Shown piece after piece: positions 45,456-56,174 of a DNA stretch of 64,000 bases. The position numbers and the translations under genes were made by a program. Where the stretch lies: contig NZ_VFPP01000001.1 of assembly GCF_006716745.1 (NCBI RefSeq), positions 5,591,386-5,655,385 of the forward strand. The letters are read 5' to 3'. The notes beneath the pieces are model-generated. The model had not been told where the DNA came from. It made no database searches and worked only from the letters and a program-made list of their open reading frames with translations. The stretch's first letter is position 1. Each line of letters begins with the position of its first letter. Origin of the DNA: Saccharothrix saharensis (GTDB lineage: Bacteria > Actinomycetota > Actinomycetes > Mycobacteriales > Pseudonocardiaceae).

Positions 45456-46282
45456 GCCCGCGTCACCAGCTCGGCCCGGGACACCAGGTCGCGCAGCAGC
45501 GCGCCCATCCGGCTGGCCGCCGCCTGGCCCGCTTCCAGCACCTCTTCGTGGTTGAGCGGCTCGCCGGTGATGCCCGCGGCCAGGTTGGTCACCAGGGACA
45601 GTCCGAACACCTCGACGCCCTCCGCGCGGGCCGCGATGGCCTCCAGCACGGTCGACATGCCGACCAGGTCCGCGCCCATCGTGCGCAGCATCCGGATCTC
45701 GGCGGGCGTCTCGAAGTGCGGTCCGGGCAACCCCGCGTAGACGCCCTCCTCCAACGACGGGTCGATCTCCCGCGCGAGGTCGCGCAGCCGCGGCGAGTAC
45801 AGGTCGGTGAGGTCCACGAACCGCGCGCCGACCAGCGGCGACGACGCGGTCAGGTTCAGGTGGTCGCTGATCAGCACCGGCTGGCCGACCGCCATGCCCT
45901 GCCGCAGCCCGCCCGCCGCGTTGGTCAGCACGACCGCGCGCACGCCGGCCGCCGCCGCCGTGCGGACGCCGTGCACGACCTTGGCCACGCCCTTGCCCTC
46001 GTACCCGTGCGTCCGGCCGAGCATGACCAGCACGTTCTTGTCGCCGACGCGCACCGACCGCACCGTGCCGCCGTGCCCGACGGCGGTGGGCGCCTCGAAC
46101 CCGGGCAGCTCGCCCATGGGCACCTCGGCGGAAGCCTCGCCGATGAGGTCGGCGGCGGGTCGCCACCCGGACCCGAGGACGACGGCGATGTCGTGCCTGT
46201 CCACCCCGGTCCGCTCGGCCAACGCCTTGGCCGCGTCGGTGGCCAGGGCCTCGGGCGTGGTCTGCTCACTGATACCGGTCAC
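45452..46282 (-). CDS. deoD: Purine nucleoside phosphorylase
   Basis: 276 residues, ATG at 46282. It is of the trimeric PNP/MTAP type: [24 protein letters not shown] with HGVR, TNAAGGL and the base/sugar pocket in [13 protein letters not shown]. It splits inosine and guanosine or their deoxy forms into base and pentose-1-phosphate, taking over the products of Add, and is translationally coupled to the mutase that handles the sugar phosphate. The symbol deoD follows mycobacterial usage; punA is also used. Confidence 0.94.
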   Translation of the reverse strand: MTGISEQTTPEALATDAAKALAERTGVDRHDIAVVLGSGWRPAADLIGEASAEVPMGELPGFEAPTAVGHGGTVRSVRVGDKNVLVMLGRTHGYEGKGVAKVVHGVRTAAAAGVRAVVLTNAAGGLRQGMAVGQPVLISDHLNLTASSPLVGARFVDLTDLYSPRLRDLAREIDPSLEEGVYAGLPGPHFETPAEIRMLRTMGADLVGMSTVLEAIAARAEGVEVFGLSLVTNLAAGITGEPLNHEEVLEAGQAAASRMGALLRDLVSRAELVTRA

Positions 46283-46378
46283 GGCCGCGAGCCTAATGGC
46301 CGTCCGGTGGCGTTGCCCGCAGTGCTGCTCGGATGAGAGCAGCCCGGGACCTGTGGCACGAGGTGCGCGAAGCCCTGG

Positions 46379-48070
46379 CTAACCGCTCACCCTGAACGTG
46401 GGCGCGATGGTGTCGAACAGGCGGCTCCGGCCGGTTTCCTCCTGTTCCGTCGGCACGACGACCTCCACCACCCACAGGTCGTTGCCGCGCGGCAGGACCC
46501 GGGAGTAGCGGCTGCGGCGCAGGTCGGGACCCGGGGGGACGGTGCCGCGGGCCAGTGGGGTGGCCCGTTCCACGGTCCGGTAGCTGTACTGGACGGCCGG
46601 CTCCGGGCCGCCCGGTGGCAGCGCGTCGGTCGGTTCCAGGGCCTCGCCGAAGTACTGGTCCTCCGCCCACCGCGACCGCACCAGTCGCAGGTAGTCCTTG
46701 ATCCGGTTCTGCTCGTAGTAGTCCGGGAACCGCTGCACGGTCACCTCGTACCACCCGTTGGGCGCGACCAGGTGCACCACCGTGCTGGGACCGAGCCCGT
46801 CGTTGGCGCGCTGCTCCAGGAAGCTCGTCCAGTCCGGTCCCACCTCGATGGTGAACTCCGCGCCCTGCTCGCCCTTCGCCGCCGCGGCCGCCGCGGTGGT
46901 CGGCAGCAGCGACGGCGTCTCGGTGATCGCGGGCGGCGACGGGGCGCTCTGGGTCGGTGGCGGCAGCAGCGGCGCGCCGGCCACCGTCCTGGTCAGCGCG
47001 AAGCCGGACACGCCGCCGATCGCGAACAGCACTGCCGCCGACAACGCCACCAGCACCGCCAACCCCGGCCGCCGGGTCAGCTCCCGCGTCACGGGCTCCC
47101 GCGGCGCGACCATGAACGGCAGCGGGCCGGGGTCGGCGGCCAGCGGGGTGTCCGGCGAGATCGGCGGCTTGGCCAACGCCGGCCGCACGATCTCCACCAC
47201 CGGGCGGGTCACCGACGTCGCCGGGAACACGTCGGTGCCCGGCTCGGGCAGCAGCGGCCGCACCAGCCGCCGCACCTCCGCCAACGCGATCCGCTCGCCC
47301 GGCTCCTTCACCATCAGCCCCGCGACCACGTCGGCCAACGCGCCGCAGTCCGCCGCCGACGGCACGTCGCCGTGCACCACCTGGTTGATCGTCTGCAGCA
47401 CGTTCGCGCCCTCGTACGGCTGCTGCCCGGTCATCGCCGCGAACAGCGTCGCGCCCAACGACCACTGGTCCGCCGCGGGGGACACCGCACCGCCCGCCGC
47501 CACCTCCGGCGCGATGAACGCGGGCGTGCCCAGCGTGATCCCGCGGCTGGTCAGCGTGGCCTCGGCGACGTTGCGCGCGATGCCGAAGTCGGTCAGCTTC
47601 ACCCGGCCGTCGTCCGCGACCAGCACGTTGCCCGGCTTCACGTCCCGGTGCGTGATCCCGGCCCGGTGCGCGGCCCCCAGCGCCGCCGCCACCGCGTCCG
47701 CCACGACCGCGCCCTGCACGTCGGTCAGCGGGCCGCGCTGCCGCACCACTTCCGCCAGCGACTCCGACGGCACGAGCTCCATCACCACGTACGGGTCGCC
47801 GTCGGCCTGCACCACGTCGTACAGCGTGACCAGGTTCGGGTGCGCGAGCGCCGCCGCCGACCGGGCCTCGCGCAGCGTGCGCTCGCGGAGCACCTCGGCC
47901 TCGTCGTCCGGCGTGCCGGACGGGTGCAGGATTTCCTTCACCGCGACGTCCCGCCGCAGCACCTCGTCGTGCGCGGCCCAGACGGTGCCCATCGAGCCAC
48001 GCCCCAGGACGTGCCGCAGGCGGTAGCGGCCGGCGATCAGTCGCTCCGATTCCACTGCGCCATCATTCAC
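46379..48070 (-). CDS. Transmembrane Ser/Thr protein kinase
   Basis: 563 residues, ATG at 48070. Residues about 13-270 are a Hanks-type kinase: GRGSMGTVW, AVKE, catalytic HRDVKPGN, DFG and APE-like APEV. A Pro-rich juxtamembrane stretch leads to one helix (LAVLVALSAAVLFAIGGVSGFAL, near 340). The ~190-residue outside part has no PASTA repeats; its pattern (WTSFLEQRANDG, YYEQNRIKDYLRLVRSRWAE) suggests a small globular sensing domain. Divergent from the mutase operon. Confidence 0.93.
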   Translation of the reverse strand: MNDGAVESERLIAGRYRLRHVLGRGSMGTVWAAHDEVLRRDVAVKEILHPSGTPDDEAEVLRERTLREARSAAALAHPNLVTLYDVVQADGDPYVVMELVPSESLAEVVRQRGPLTDVQGAVVADAVAAALGAAHRAGITHRDVKPGNVLVADDGRVKLTDFGIARNVAEATLTSRGITLGTPAFIAPEVAAGGAVSPAADQWSLGATLFAAMTGQQPYEGANVLQTINQVVHGDVPSAADCGALADVVAGLMVKEPGERIALAEVRRLVRPLLPEPGTDVFPATSVTRPVVEIVRPALAKPPISPDTPLAADPGPLPFMVAPREPVTRELTRRPGLAVLVALSAAVLFAIGGVSGFALTRTVAGAPLLPPPTQSAPSPPAITETPSLLPTTAAAAAAKGEQGAEFTIEVGPDWTSFLEQRANDGLGPSTVVHLVAPNGWYEVTVQRFPDYYEQNRIKDYLRLVRSRWAEDQYFGEALEPTDALPPGGPEPAVQYSYRTVERATPLARGTVPPGPDLRRSRYSRVLPRGNDLWVVEVVVPTEQEETGRSRLFDTIAPTFRVSG

Positions 48071-48154
48071 CAGCGTGGAAGACTGGCGTCTGCATCGTTC
48101 ACGGCGGTGAACCTCACATAGCCGTCGTACTACTGGTGAGTAACACTGCGGAGC

Positions 48155-49930
48155 ATGATGGAGCCGTCAGGCGAGTTGGCGCTGGCCGCCGAGTTCCCCA
48201 CCCCTGACCGCGAGCAGTGGCTGGACCTGGTCCAGGGCGTGCTGCGCAAGTCGGGCGCGGACTTCGGGTCGCTGATCACCACCACCTACGACGGCATCGA
48301 CGTCCAGCCGCTGTACACCGCGGCTGACCGGGTGCCGGACGCCGGTTTCCCCGGCCTGGCCCCGTTCACCCGCGGCGGACGGCCGCAGGGCGCGGTCGAC
48401 GGGTGGGACGTCCGCCAGCAGCACCGGGTCGCCGACCGCGAGGCGGTCGTGGCCGACCTGGAGAACGGCGTCACGTCGCTGTGGCTCAAGGGACTCGACC
48501 CGGCCTCGTACGACGACGTGCTGGCCGACGTCCACCTGGACCTCGCGCCGGTCGTCGTGGACGCGGGCGCGGACTTCCTCGAAGCGGGCCGGGCGGTGCT
48601 GCGGGTGTGGGACCGGCGGCCGGTGCTGCCGAGCCAGGTCCGGGGCAACGTGGGCGCGGACCCGTTGGGCGTCCAAGCGCGCACGGGGCAGCCCGCCGAC
48701 CTGCGGGCGTTGACCGACCTGATCGCCAAGACCCGCGAGTTCCCCGAGCTGCGGCTGGTCGTCGTGGACGGCCTGCCGTTCCACGAGGCCGGCGGCTCGG
48801 ACGCGCAGGAGCTCGGCGCGTCCCTCGCGGCCGGGGTGGCGTACCTGCGGCACCTGACCGGGGCCGGGCTGGACGTCGCGCACGCCGTGCGGCTGCTGGA
48901 GTTCCGGTACGCGGCGACCGCCGACCAGTTCCTCACCATCGCCAAGTTCCGCGCCGCCAGACGACTCTGGGCCCGGGTCACCGAAGTCGCGGGCGCGCCG
49001 AGCCCGCAGCTCCAGCACGCGGTCACGTCGCCCGCGATGATGACCCGCCGCGACCCGTGGGTGAACATGCTGCGCACCACCGTGGCGTGCTTCGGCGCGG
49101 GCCTGGGCGGCGCGGACGCCGTCACCGTGCTGCCGTTCGACCACGCGATCGGCTCGTCCGACGACTTCTCCCGGCGCATCGCCCGCAACACACAGTCGTT
49201 GCTGCTGGAGGAGTCGAAGCTGGCCGGCGTGATCGACCCGGCGGGTGGCTCCTGGTACGTGGAGCGGCTCACCGACGACCTCGCGCACGCGGCGTGGGCG
49301 TGGTTCCGGGAGATCGAGGCCGCGGGCGGGCTGCCGAAGGCGTTCGACCTGGTCGGCGACCGGATCGCGGCGACCTGGGAGCAGCGGCGGCGCAACCTGG
49401 CCGACCGGACCGACGCGATCACCGGCGTCAGCGAGTTCCCGGACCTGGGCGAGCCGCCGGTGGTGCGCGAGCCCGCGCCCCGGGAGCCCGGCGGCGGATT
49501 GCCGCGGATCCGGTACGCGCAGGACTTCGAGGCGTTGCGGGACGCGGCCGACGCCGCGCCCGAGCGGCCCAGGGTCTTCCTGGCCACGCTGGGCCCGGTC
49601 GCCGCGCACACGGCGCGGGCCACGTTCGCGGCGAACCTGTTCCAGGCGGGCGGCATCGAGACGCCGAACGCCGGTCCGACCACGACCCCGGCCGACGTGG
49701 TCGCGAAGTTCCGCGAGAGCGGCGCGCGGATCGCGTGCCTGTGCGGCAGCGAGAGCGGCTACGCCGAACTGGCCGTGCCGGTCGCCCGGGCGCTGCGCGA
49801 GGCCGGTGCGGAGCGGGTGCTGCTGGCCGGCAAGGCGTCCGAAGCGGAGATCGACGAGTACGTGTTCACCGGCTGCCCGGCGCTAGAGGTGCTGGAGCAC
49901 ACGTTCGACGCGCTTGGAGTCCAGCGATGA
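48155..49930 (+). CDS. mutA: Methylmalonyl-CoA mutase small (beta) subunit
   Basis: 591 residues, ATG at 48155 with GCGGAG upstream. It has the barrel and a C-terminal domain related to the B12 domain, but without the DxHxxG cobalt-binding motif ([20 protein letters not shown] instead), as expected for the non-catalytic subunit. It pairs with MutB to interconvert methylmalonyl-CoA and succinyl-CoA. The stop overlaps mutB as ATGA. Confidence 0.95.
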   Translation: MMEPSGELALAAEFPTPDREQWLDLVQGVLRKSGADFGSLITTTYDGIDVQPLYTAADRVPDAGFPGLAPFTRGGRPQGAVDGWDVRQQHRVADREAVVADLENGVTSLWLKGLDPASYDDVLADVHLDLAPVVVDAGADFLEAGRAVLRVWDRRPVLPSQVRGNVGADPLGVQARTGQPADLRALTDLIAKTREFPELRLVVVDGLPFHEAGGSDAQELGASLAAGVAYLRHLTGAGLDVAHAVRLLEFRYAATADQFLTIAKFRAARRLWARVTEVAGAPSPQLQHAVTSPAMMTRRDPWVNMLRTTVACFGAGLGGADAVTVLPFDHAIGSSDDFSRRIARNTQSLLLEESKLAGVIDPAGGSWYVERLTDDLAHAAWAWFREIEAAGGLPKAFDLVGDRIAATWEQRRRNLADRTDAITGVSEFPDLGEPPVVREPAPREPGGGLPRIRYAQDFEALRDAADAAPERPRVFLATLGPVAAHTARATFAANLFQAGGIETPNAGPTTTPADVVAKFRESGARIACLCGSESGYAELAVPVARALREAGAERVLLAGKASEAEIDEYVFTGCPALEVLEHTFDALGVQR

Positions 49931-52146
49931 TCCCCAACTTCGCCGACGTCGACCTGGGCGAGCCCACCACCGCCGGCGACGCCGCGCGGTGGCAGGCCGC
50001 GGTGCAGGAGGCGACCGGCAAGGGCGTGGACGCGTTGACGTGGGAGACGCCCGAGGGCATCGGCGTCAAACCCGTCTACACGGCCGCCGACACCGAGGGC
50101 CTCGACTTCCTGGGCACCTACCCGGGCATCGCGCCGTTCCTGCGCGGCCCGTACCCGACCATGTACGTCAACCAGCCGTGGACCATCCGGCAGTACGCCG
50201 GGTTCTCCACCGCCGAGGAGTCCAACGCCTTCTACCGCCGCAACCTCGCGGCCGGGCAGAAGGGCCTCTCGGTCGCGTTCGACCTGGCCACCCACCGCGG
50301 CTACGACTCCGACCACCCGCGGGTGGCGGGTGACGTCGGCATGGCGGGCGTGGCCATCGACTCGATCTACGACATGCGCCGGCTCTTCGACGGCATCCCG
50401 TTGGACCGGATGAGCGTGTCGATGACCATGAACGGCGCGGTGCTGCCGGTCCTGGCGCTGTACGTGGTGGCGGCCGAGGAACAGGGGGTGGCGCCCGAGC
50501 AGCTCGCCGGGACCATCCAGAACGACATCCTCAAGGAGTTCATGGTCCGCAACACCTACATCTACCCGCCGCAGCCGTCGATGCGGATCATCTCCGACAT
50601 CTTCGCCTACACCTCGCGGCGGATGCCGAAGTTCAACTCCATCTCCATCTCCGGCTACCACATGCAGGAAGCCGGCGCGACGGCCGACCTGGAGCTGGCC
50701 TACACGCTCGCGGACGGCGTGGAGTACCTGCGGGCGGGCCGGGACGCGGGGCTGGACGTCGACGCGTTCGCGCCGCGGCTGTCGTTCTTCTGGGCGATCG
50801 GCATGAACTTCTTCATGGAAGTCGCCAAGATGCGGGCCGCGCGGCTGCTCTGGGCGAAGCTGGTGAAGGACTTCGGCGCGCGGAACCCCAAGTCGTTGTC
50901 GCTGCGCACGCACTGCCAGACGTCCGGCTGGTCGCTCACCGCGCAGGACGTGTTCAACAACGTCGCCCGCACGTGCGTCGAGGCGATGGCCGCCACCCAG
51001 GGGCACACGCAGTCGTTGCACACCAACGCGTTGGACGAGGCGCTGGCGCTGCCCACGGACTTCTCCGCGCGCATCGCCCGCAACACCCAGCTGCTGCTGC
51101 AACAGGAGTCGGGCACCACGCGGGTGATCGACCCGTGGGGTGGCAGCGCGTTCGTCGAACGCCTCACGCACGACCTGGCGCACCGCGCGTGGTCGCACAT
51201 CACCGAGGTCGAGGCCGCGGGCGGGATGGCGCGGGCGATCGACGCGGGCATCCCGAAGATGCGCATCGAGGAGGCGGCGGCGCGGACCCAGGCGCGGATC
51301 GACTCCGGTCGGCAGCCCGTGATCGGCGTGAACAAGTACCAGGTCGAGGTCGACGAGAAGATCGACGTGCTGAAGGTCGACAACGCCGGGGTGCGCGCGC
51401 AGCAGCTCGCGAAGCTGGTCCGGTTGCGGGAGGAACGCGACCCGGCGGCCGTGGAGCGCACGCTGGAGGCGTTGACGCGGGCGGCCGGTACCGACGGCAA
51501 CCTGCTGGAGCTGGCCATCGACGCGGCGCGGGCCAAGGCGACCGTCGGCGAGATCTCCGAGGCGCTGGGCAAGGTGTGGGGCAGGCACTCGGCGCAGATC
51601 CGCACGATCACCGGCGTGTACCGGGAGGAGGCGGGGTCCGTGTCGAACGTCGAGCAGACCCGTGCGGTCGTGGAGGCGTTCGCCGAGGAGGAAGGGCGTC
51701 GGCCGCGCATCCTGGTCGCCAAGATGGGCCAGGACGGGCACGACCGCGGCCAGAAGGTGATCGCGACCGCGTTCGCGGACCTCGGCTTCGACGTGGACGT
51801 CGGCCCGCTGTTCCAGACCCCGGACGAGGTCGCGCGCCAGGCCGTCGAGGCCGACGTGCACATCGTCGGGGTGTCGTCGCTCGCGGCGGGCCACCTCACG
51901 CTCGTGCCCGCGCTGCGCTCGGCGCTGGCCGGGATGGGGCGCGACGACATCATGATCGTGGTGGGTGGCGTGATCCCGCCGCAGGACTTCGACGCGTTGC
52001 GCGAAGCCGGCGCGGCGGCGATCTTCCCGCCCGGCACGGTCATCGCGGACGCGGCGGGCGACCTGCTGCGCAAGCTGTCCGAGCAGCTCGGCCACGGTGC
52101 CGCGGACGGTGCCGCGGACGACGACCTGCCGGGACGAGATGGCTAG
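49927..52146 (+). CDS. mutB: Methylmalonyl-CoA mutase large (alpha) subunit
   Basis: 739 residues, ATG at 49927. The catalytic barrel has [19 protein letters not shown] and [14 protein letters not shown]; the B12 domain carries [13 protein letters not shown] (DxHxxG). It uses adenosylcobalamin for propionate and odd-chain catabolism, or in reverse supplies methylmalonyl-CoA for polyketides. The last 8 nt overlap the start of the chaperone gene. Confidence 0.97.
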   Translation: MIPNFADVDLGEPTTAGDAARWQAAVQEATGKGVDALTWETPEGIGVKPVYTAADTEGLDFLGTYPGIAPFLRGPYPTMYVNQPWTIRQYAGFSTAEESNAFYRRNLAAGQKGLSVAFDLATHRGYDSDHPRVAGDVGMAGVAIDSIYDMRRLFDGIPLDRMSVSMTMNGAVLPVLALYVVAAEEQGVAPEQLAGTIQNDILKEFMVRNTYIYPPQPSMRIISDIFAYTSRRMPKFNSISISGYHMQEAGATADLELAYTLADGVEYLRAGRDAGLDVDAFAPRLSFFWAIGMNFFMEVAKMRAARLLWAKLVKDFGARNPKSLSLRTHCQTSGWSLTAQDVFNNVARTCVEAMAATQGHTQSLHTNALDEALALPTDFSARIARNTQLLLQQESGTTRVIDPWGGSAFVERLTHDLAHRAWSHITEVEAAGGMARAIDAGIPKMRIEEAAARTQARIDSGRQPVIGVNKYQVEVDEKIDVLKVDNAGVRAQQLAKLVRLREERDPAAVERTLEALTRAAGTDGNLLELAIDAARAKATVGEISEALGKVWGRHSAQIRTITGVYREEAGSVSNVEQTRAVVEAFAEEEGRRPRILVAKMGQDGHDRGQKVIATAFADLGFDVDVGPLFQTPDEVARQAVEADVHIVGVSSLAAGHLTLVPALRSALAGMGRDDIMIVVGGVIPPQDFDALREAGAAAIFPPGTVIADAAGDLLRKLSEQLGHGAADGAADDDLPGRDG

Positions 52147-53128
52147 GCCGGTCGACGTCGGCGAGTACGCCAAGGGCGTGCTCGCCGGCAACCGCGGCAC
52201 GCTCGCGCGGGCCATCACGCTGGTCGAGTCGACGCGCCCGGACCACCGCGCGTCGGCGCAGGAGCTGCTGGTCGAGCTCCTGCCGCACTCGGGTGGCGCG
52301 CACCGGGTCGGCGTCACCGGCGTGCCCGGTGTCGGCAAGTCCACGTTCATCGACGCGTTCGGCTCGATGCTGACCGAGCGCGGGCACCGGGTGGCGGTGC
52401 TGGCGGTCGACCCGTCGTCCACCCGCACGGGCGGCTCGATCCTGGGCGACAAGACCCGGATGGCCCGGCTCGCGGTCGACCCGGCGGCGTTCATCCGGCC
52501 GTCGCCGACGTCCGGCACGCTGGGCGGCGTGGCCAAGGCCACCCGCGAGTCGATCGTGCTGGTCGAGGCCGCGGGCTACGACGTGGTGCTGGTGGAGACC
52601 GTCGGCGTGGGCCAGTCCGAGGTCGCGGTGGCGAACATGACGGACTGCTCGCTGTTCCTGACCCTGGCGCGCACCGGCGACCAGCTCCAGGGCATCAAGA
52701 AGGGCGTGCTGGAGCTGGCCGACGTCATCGCGGTCAACAAGGCCGACGGCCCGCACGAGCTGGACGCCCGCAAGGCGGCGCGGGAGCTGGCGGGCGCGTT
52801 GCGGCTGCTGCGCCCGCCGGACGCGGTGTGGCACCCGCCCGTGCTGACGTGCAGCGGGCTGGACGGGTCGGGCCTCGACGCCGTGTGGCAGCAGGTCGTG
52901 CGGCACCGGGAGGCGCTGGAGGCGGCCGGTGAGCTGGCCGAGCGGCGGCGTCGGCAGCAGGTCGACTGGACCTGGGCGATGGTGCACGACCAGGTGCTGG
53001 CGGGCCTGCGGGCCGCGCCGGCGGTGCGGTCGGTGGTGCCCGAGGTGGAGCGGCAGGTGCGGGACGGTCGGCTGACGGCCACGTTGGCCGCCGAGCGGAT
53101 CCTGGCGGCGTTCCGGCAGCACACGTGA
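52139..53128 (+). CDS. meaB: MeaB-type GTPase, mutase chaperone
   Basis: 329 residues from the ATG at 52139 with GGGACGAG just upstream; an in-frame earlier start at 52097 lies inside mutB. P-loop GVPGVGKST, switch region [18 protein letters not shown], and [10 protein letters not shown] are those of the ArgK/MeaB family, and NKAD gives guanine specificity. It loads and protects the cobalamin cofactor of the mutase, consistent with its overlap with mutB. Third gene of the operon. Confidence 0.96.
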   Translation: MARPVDVGEYAKGVLAGNRGTLARAITLVESTRPDHRASAQELLVELLPHSGGAHRVGVTGVPGVGKSTFIDAFGSMLTERGHRVAVLAVDPSSTRTGGSILGDKTRMARLAVDPAAFIRPSPTSGTLGGVAKATRESIVLVEAAGYDVVLVETVGVGQSEVAVANMTDCSLFLTLARTGDQLQGIKKGVLELADVIAVNKADGPHELDARKAARELAGALRLLRPPDAVWHPPVLTCSGLDGSGLDAVWQQVVRHREALEAAGELAERRRRQQVDWTWAMVHDQVLAGLRAAPAVRSVVPEVERQVRDGRLTATLAAERILAAFRQHT

Positions 53129-53151
53129 CGCTCGCTCACGGCACGTGAACG

Positions 53152-53186
53152 GATACCGGGTTGGATGACCACTGACAGTGGTATCC
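53152..53186. promoter_or_regulatory. Nested dyads upstream of a small membrane protein gene
   Basis: GGATACC (53152-53158) and GGTATCC (53180-53186) are inverted copies. Inside, ACCACTG-A-CAGTGGT (53168-53182) is a 7-bp dyad overlapping the right arm. The two pairings are mutually exclusive. It lies 24 nt after meaB and 30 bp before the next ATG, so it could terminate the mutase operon or regulate the next gene. Confidence 0.5.
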
Positions 53187-53215
53187 ACGAAAGGCGATAG
53201 CTAGGCTTGGCGACC

Positions 53216-53545
53216 ATGTGGCGATCTGTGCTCGCGGTGTGCCTGTTCGTGCTGGCCGGTGTGTTCACCGTGCCGGGCACAGGGGCCGCCGTGACGACAT
53301 CGCCGCACCTCGCGGCCGTTCAGCCCACCGAGACGCTCGCGCCCGGTGGCACGATCCAGCCCGAGGGCACGGTGCCGCCCGGCCCGGACATCAACGCACC
53401 GCAGGAGCAGCCCGCACCCTCGTCGAGCGCCGATACCCGCAGGAAGTTGTGGATCGGTGGTATCGCGGTGCTGCTGTTCGCCCTCGTTTACTGGCGCAAC
53501 AAGAAGCGGTGGTCGAAGTGGAAGGCCGGGCGCAAGTCCGGCTGA
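53216..53545 (+). CDS. Small secreted or anchored membrane protein
   Basis: 109 residues, ATG at 53216. An N-terminal signal sequence (residues 1-~25) is followed by a Pro/Thr/Gly-rich outside stretch (TETLAPGGTIQPEGTVPPGP), then a membrane helix (LWIGGIAVLLFALVYW, near 80-95) and a very basic tail (RNKKRWSKWKAGRKSG). Function unknown. A short hairpin follows the stop immediately. Confidence 0.8.
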   Translation: MWRSVLAVCLFVLAGVFTVPGTGAAVTTSPHLAAVQPTETLAPGGTIQPEGTVPPGPDINAPQEQPAPSSSADTRRKLWIGGIAVLLFALVYWRNKKRWSKWKAGRKSG

Positions 53546-53562
53546 TTCCCACTGGGTGGGAA
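53546..53562 (+). terminator. Short hairpin after the small membrane protein gene
   Basis: TTCCCAC (53546-53552) and GTGGGAA (53556-53562) form a perfect 7-bp stem with a TGG loop directly after the stop codon. No T-tract follows. Weak terminator candidate. Confidence 0.45.
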
Positions 53563-53682
53563 GACCGGGGCGGCATGCGGTCGCCTTCTAGCATGACCTG
53601 CGCGGAGGCGCGGGCCGTGCGCGGCGTGATCGGTCTGACCGAACATCGAGCACCGCTTGGCGCACCCCCGCGACCGGTTGCC

Positions 53683-53694
53683 GGTTGATCAACC
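53683..53694. promoter_or_regulatory. Palindrome GGTTGATCAACC upstream of the amidohydrolase operon
   Basis: A perfect 12-bp palindrome 45 bp before the amidohydrolase ATG at 53740. It is preceded by a related CCGGTTG half. The position suits an operator, but the regulator is unknown. Confidence 0.4.
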
Positions 53695-53739
53695 AGGGGT
53701 GCGACGCGCCCGCCGGACCGTGATGCAGGATGGACGCAA

Positions 53740-54906
53740 ATGGGTACCGACTTCAAGATGAGCACGCGCTCGGCCGTCGAGCGGTACTCGACTGCGCTGG
53801 TCGACCTCTCCCGCAGCATCCACGCGGAGCCGGAGCAGGCGTTCGCCGAGCACCGCAGCGCGGCGAAGGTCGCCGACCTGCTCGCCGCCGAGGGCTTTGA
53901 GGTCGAGCGCGGTGTCGCGGACCTGGAGACGGCGTTCACGGCCTCGTTCGGCTCCGGCGAGCTGGTGCTGGGGCTGTGCGCGGAGTACGACGCGCTGCCC
54001 GAGATCGGCCACGCGTGCGGGCACAACGTCATCGCCGCCGCGTCCACCGGGGCGGCCCTCGCGCTGCGTGACGTGGCGGACGAGCTCGGCCTCACCGTCC
54101 GGGTGATCGGCACGCCGGCCGAAGAGGTCGGCGGCGGTAAGGTGCTGATGCTCGAACGCGGGGTATTCGACGACGTGGCGTTCTCGATGATGGTGCACCC
54201 GGCCCCCTACGAGGCCGTCGCGGCCCGTTCGCTGGCCATCACCGACGTCGAGGTCCACTACACCGGCAAGCCGTCGCACGCCGCCGCCGCGCCGCACCTG
54301 GGTGTGAACGCCGCCGACGCCATCACCGTCGCGCAGGTCGCCATCGGGCTCGCCCGCCAGCACCTGGAACCCGGCCAGATGGTCAGCGGCATCGTCACGC
54401 GCGGTGGCGCGGTGCCCAACATCGTGCCCGCGCGCACGTCGGCCATGTTCGACCTGCGCGCCGACGACCTGGAGTCGCTGCGCCGGCTCGAAGAGCGGAT
54501 CAACCGCTGCTTCGAGGCGGGCGCCGTCGCCACCGGCTGCACCCACGAGGTCGTGAAGGTCTCGCCGGTGTACGCCGAGCTCAGCCCGGACCCCTGGCTC
54601 GCGGACGCCTACCGGCGGGCCGCGGTCGAGCTGGGCCGGCATCCATTGAGCCCCGAGGAGGAGCTCAAGGAGAAGATCGGCAGCACCGACATGGGCAACA
54701 TCACCCGTGCGCTGCCGGCCATCCACCCGACCATCGCCATCGACTGCGGAGACGCGGTGAACCACCAACTCGAGTTCGCGACCGCCTGTGCCTCGGCTTC
54801 GGCCGACCGAGCTGTGCTCGACGGGGCGCTCGCCCTCGCCTGGACCACAATTTCCGCTGCCACCGACGGTGCGCAGCGTTCTCGACTGCTGGCGGGTGTG
54901 GCATGA
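53740..54906 (+). CDS. M20-family amidohydrolase 1
   Basis: 388 residues, ATG at 53740 (a second ATG six codons later also fits). Metal-site motifs are GHACGHN, PAEEVGGGK and a late NHQLEFATACAS. The dimerisation insert has VHYTGKPSHAAAAPHLGVNA. This is the AbgB/amidohydrolase type acting on N-acyl amino acids or p-aminobenzoyl-glutamate-like amides. It is coupled to a second M20 gene (ATGA), and in mycobacteria the pair (from memory amiB1/amiA1) sits beside the purine phosphorylase. Confidence 0.9.
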   Translation: MGTDFKMSTRSAVERYSTALVDLSRSIHAEPEQAFAEHRSAAKVADLLAAEGFEVERGVADLETAFTASFGSGELVLGLCAEYDALPEIGHACGHNVIAAASTGAALALRDVADELGLTVRVIGTPAEEVGGGKVLMLERGVFDDVAFSMMVHPAPYEAVAARSLAITDVEVHYTGKPSHAAAAPHLGVNAADAITVAQVAIGLARQHLEPGQMVSGIVTRGGAVPNIVPARTSAMFDLRADDLESLRRLEERINRCFEAGAVATGCTHEVVKVSPVYAELSPDPWLADAYRRAAVELGRHPLSPEEELKEKIGSTDMGNITRALPAIHPTIAIDCGDAVNHQLEFATACASASADRAVLDGALALAWTTISAATDGAQRSRLLAGVA

Positions 54907-56165
54907 CGGTCCTGGACTCGCGTCTGCCGGAGGAGGGTGCCGAGGTGCTGTTGACCGACCGTGGGGTCAGCATTGCCCCTGTGGATGATCCCGGTGAGGG
55001 GCGCGGACCCTCGTGGCTGGACGACTGGCTGGCGGCCAACGCCTCCGAGGTCGTGGCGTGGCGTCGGCACATCCACGCGCACCCCGAGCTGTCGCGGCAC
55101 GAGTACGCGACGACCGAGCTGATCGCCGACGTGCTGCGCTCGGCGGGGCTCAAGCCGCGCGTCCTGCCCGGCGGGACCGGCCTGGTGTGCGACGTCGGCT
55201 CGGGGCCGCGGTGCGTGGCGCTGCGGGCGGACATCGACGCGCTGCCGCTGCCGGAGAACACCGGCGCGCCGTACTCGTCCACTGTGGACGGCGTGGCGCA
55301 CGCGTGCGGGCACGACGCGCACACCACCGTGCTGCTGGGCGCGGCGCTGGCGCTGGCGTCGGCGACCGAGCTGCCCGGGCGGGTGCGGCTGGTGTTCCAG
55401 CCCGCCGAGGAGGTCATGCCCGGCGGTGCGCTGGACGTGCTGGCGGCCGGTGGCCTGGACGGCGTGGAGCGCATCTTCGGCCTGCACTGCGACCCGCGGC
55501 TGGAGGTCGGGCGGATCGGCACGCGGATCGGTGCGATCACGTCGGCCAGCGACATGCTGGAGCTGCGGCTGACCTCGCCCGGCGGGCACACGTCCCGACC
55601 GCACCTGACCGCGGACCTGGTGCACGCGCTGGGGACCGTGATCACCGGGTTGCCGGGGTTGCTGTCGCGGCGGGTGGACCCCAGGTCGGGGACGGTGCTG
55701 GTGTGGGGTGCCGTGCACGCCGGTGAGGCGCCGAACGCGGTGCCGCAGGACGGCGTGCTGCGCGGGACGCTGCGGACCGGTGACCGGGACATCTGGGCCG
55801 AGCTGGAGCCGTTGATCAAGGAGCTGGTCGGGGCGTTGCTGGCGCCGACCGGTGTCGGGTTCGACCTGCACCACCGGCGGGGGGTGCCGCCCGTGGTGAA
55901 CGACCGGGAGAGCACCATGCTGCTGCGGGCCGGGGTCGAGGCGGCGTTGGGCGAGGACGCGCTGGCCGGTACCGAGCAGTCGTCCGGTGGTGAGGACTTC
56001 GGGTGGTACCTGGAGCACGTGCCCGGGTCGTTCGCCCGGTTGGGCGTCTGGGACGGCGTGGGCAAGCAGAAGGACCTGCACCAGCCCGGGTTCGACCTGG
56101 ACGAGCGGGCGTTGCTGGTGGGCGTGCGGGTGATGGTGCACGCGGCGCTGGCCGCGCTGGCGTGA
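54903..56165 (+). CDS. M20-family amidohydrolase 2
   Basis: 420 residues, ATG at 54903 overlapping the upstream gene. Metal-binding motifs: RADIDALPLPENTGAPY, HACGHDAHT, PAEEVMPGGAL and QSSGGEDFGWY. It is of the hippurate/IAA-amino acid hydrolase type with an extra N-terminal ~40 residues. Substrate not known; co-expression with the first M20 enzyme is implied by the overlap. Confidence 0.92.
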   Translation: MTVLDSRLPEEGAEVLLTDRGVSIAPVDDPGEGRGPSWLDDWLAANASEVVAWRRHIHAHPELSRHEYATTELIADVLRSAGLKPRVLPGGTGLVCDVGSGPRCVALRADIDALPLPENTGAPYSSTVDGVAHACGHDAHTTVLLGAALALASATELPGRVRLVFQPAEEVMPGGALDVLAAGGLDGVERIFGLHCDPRLEVGRIGTRIGAITSASDMLELRLTSPGGHTSRPHLTADLVHALGTVITGLPGLLSRRVDPRSGTVLVWGAVHAGEAPNAVPQDGVLRGTLRTGDRDIWAELEPLIKELVGALLAPTGVGFDLHHRRGVPPVVNDRESTMLLRAGVEAALGEDALAGTEQSSGGEDFGWYLEHVPGSFARLGVWDGVGKQKDLHQPGFDLDERALLVGVRVMVHAALAALA

Positions 56166-56174
56166 GGGCCGGGG

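Noticed and set aside
48155..49930. Missing DxHxxG motif in MutA as a sign of decay
   Set aside because: The small subunit of this enzyme normally lacks the cobalamin-binding motif; the large subunit has it.
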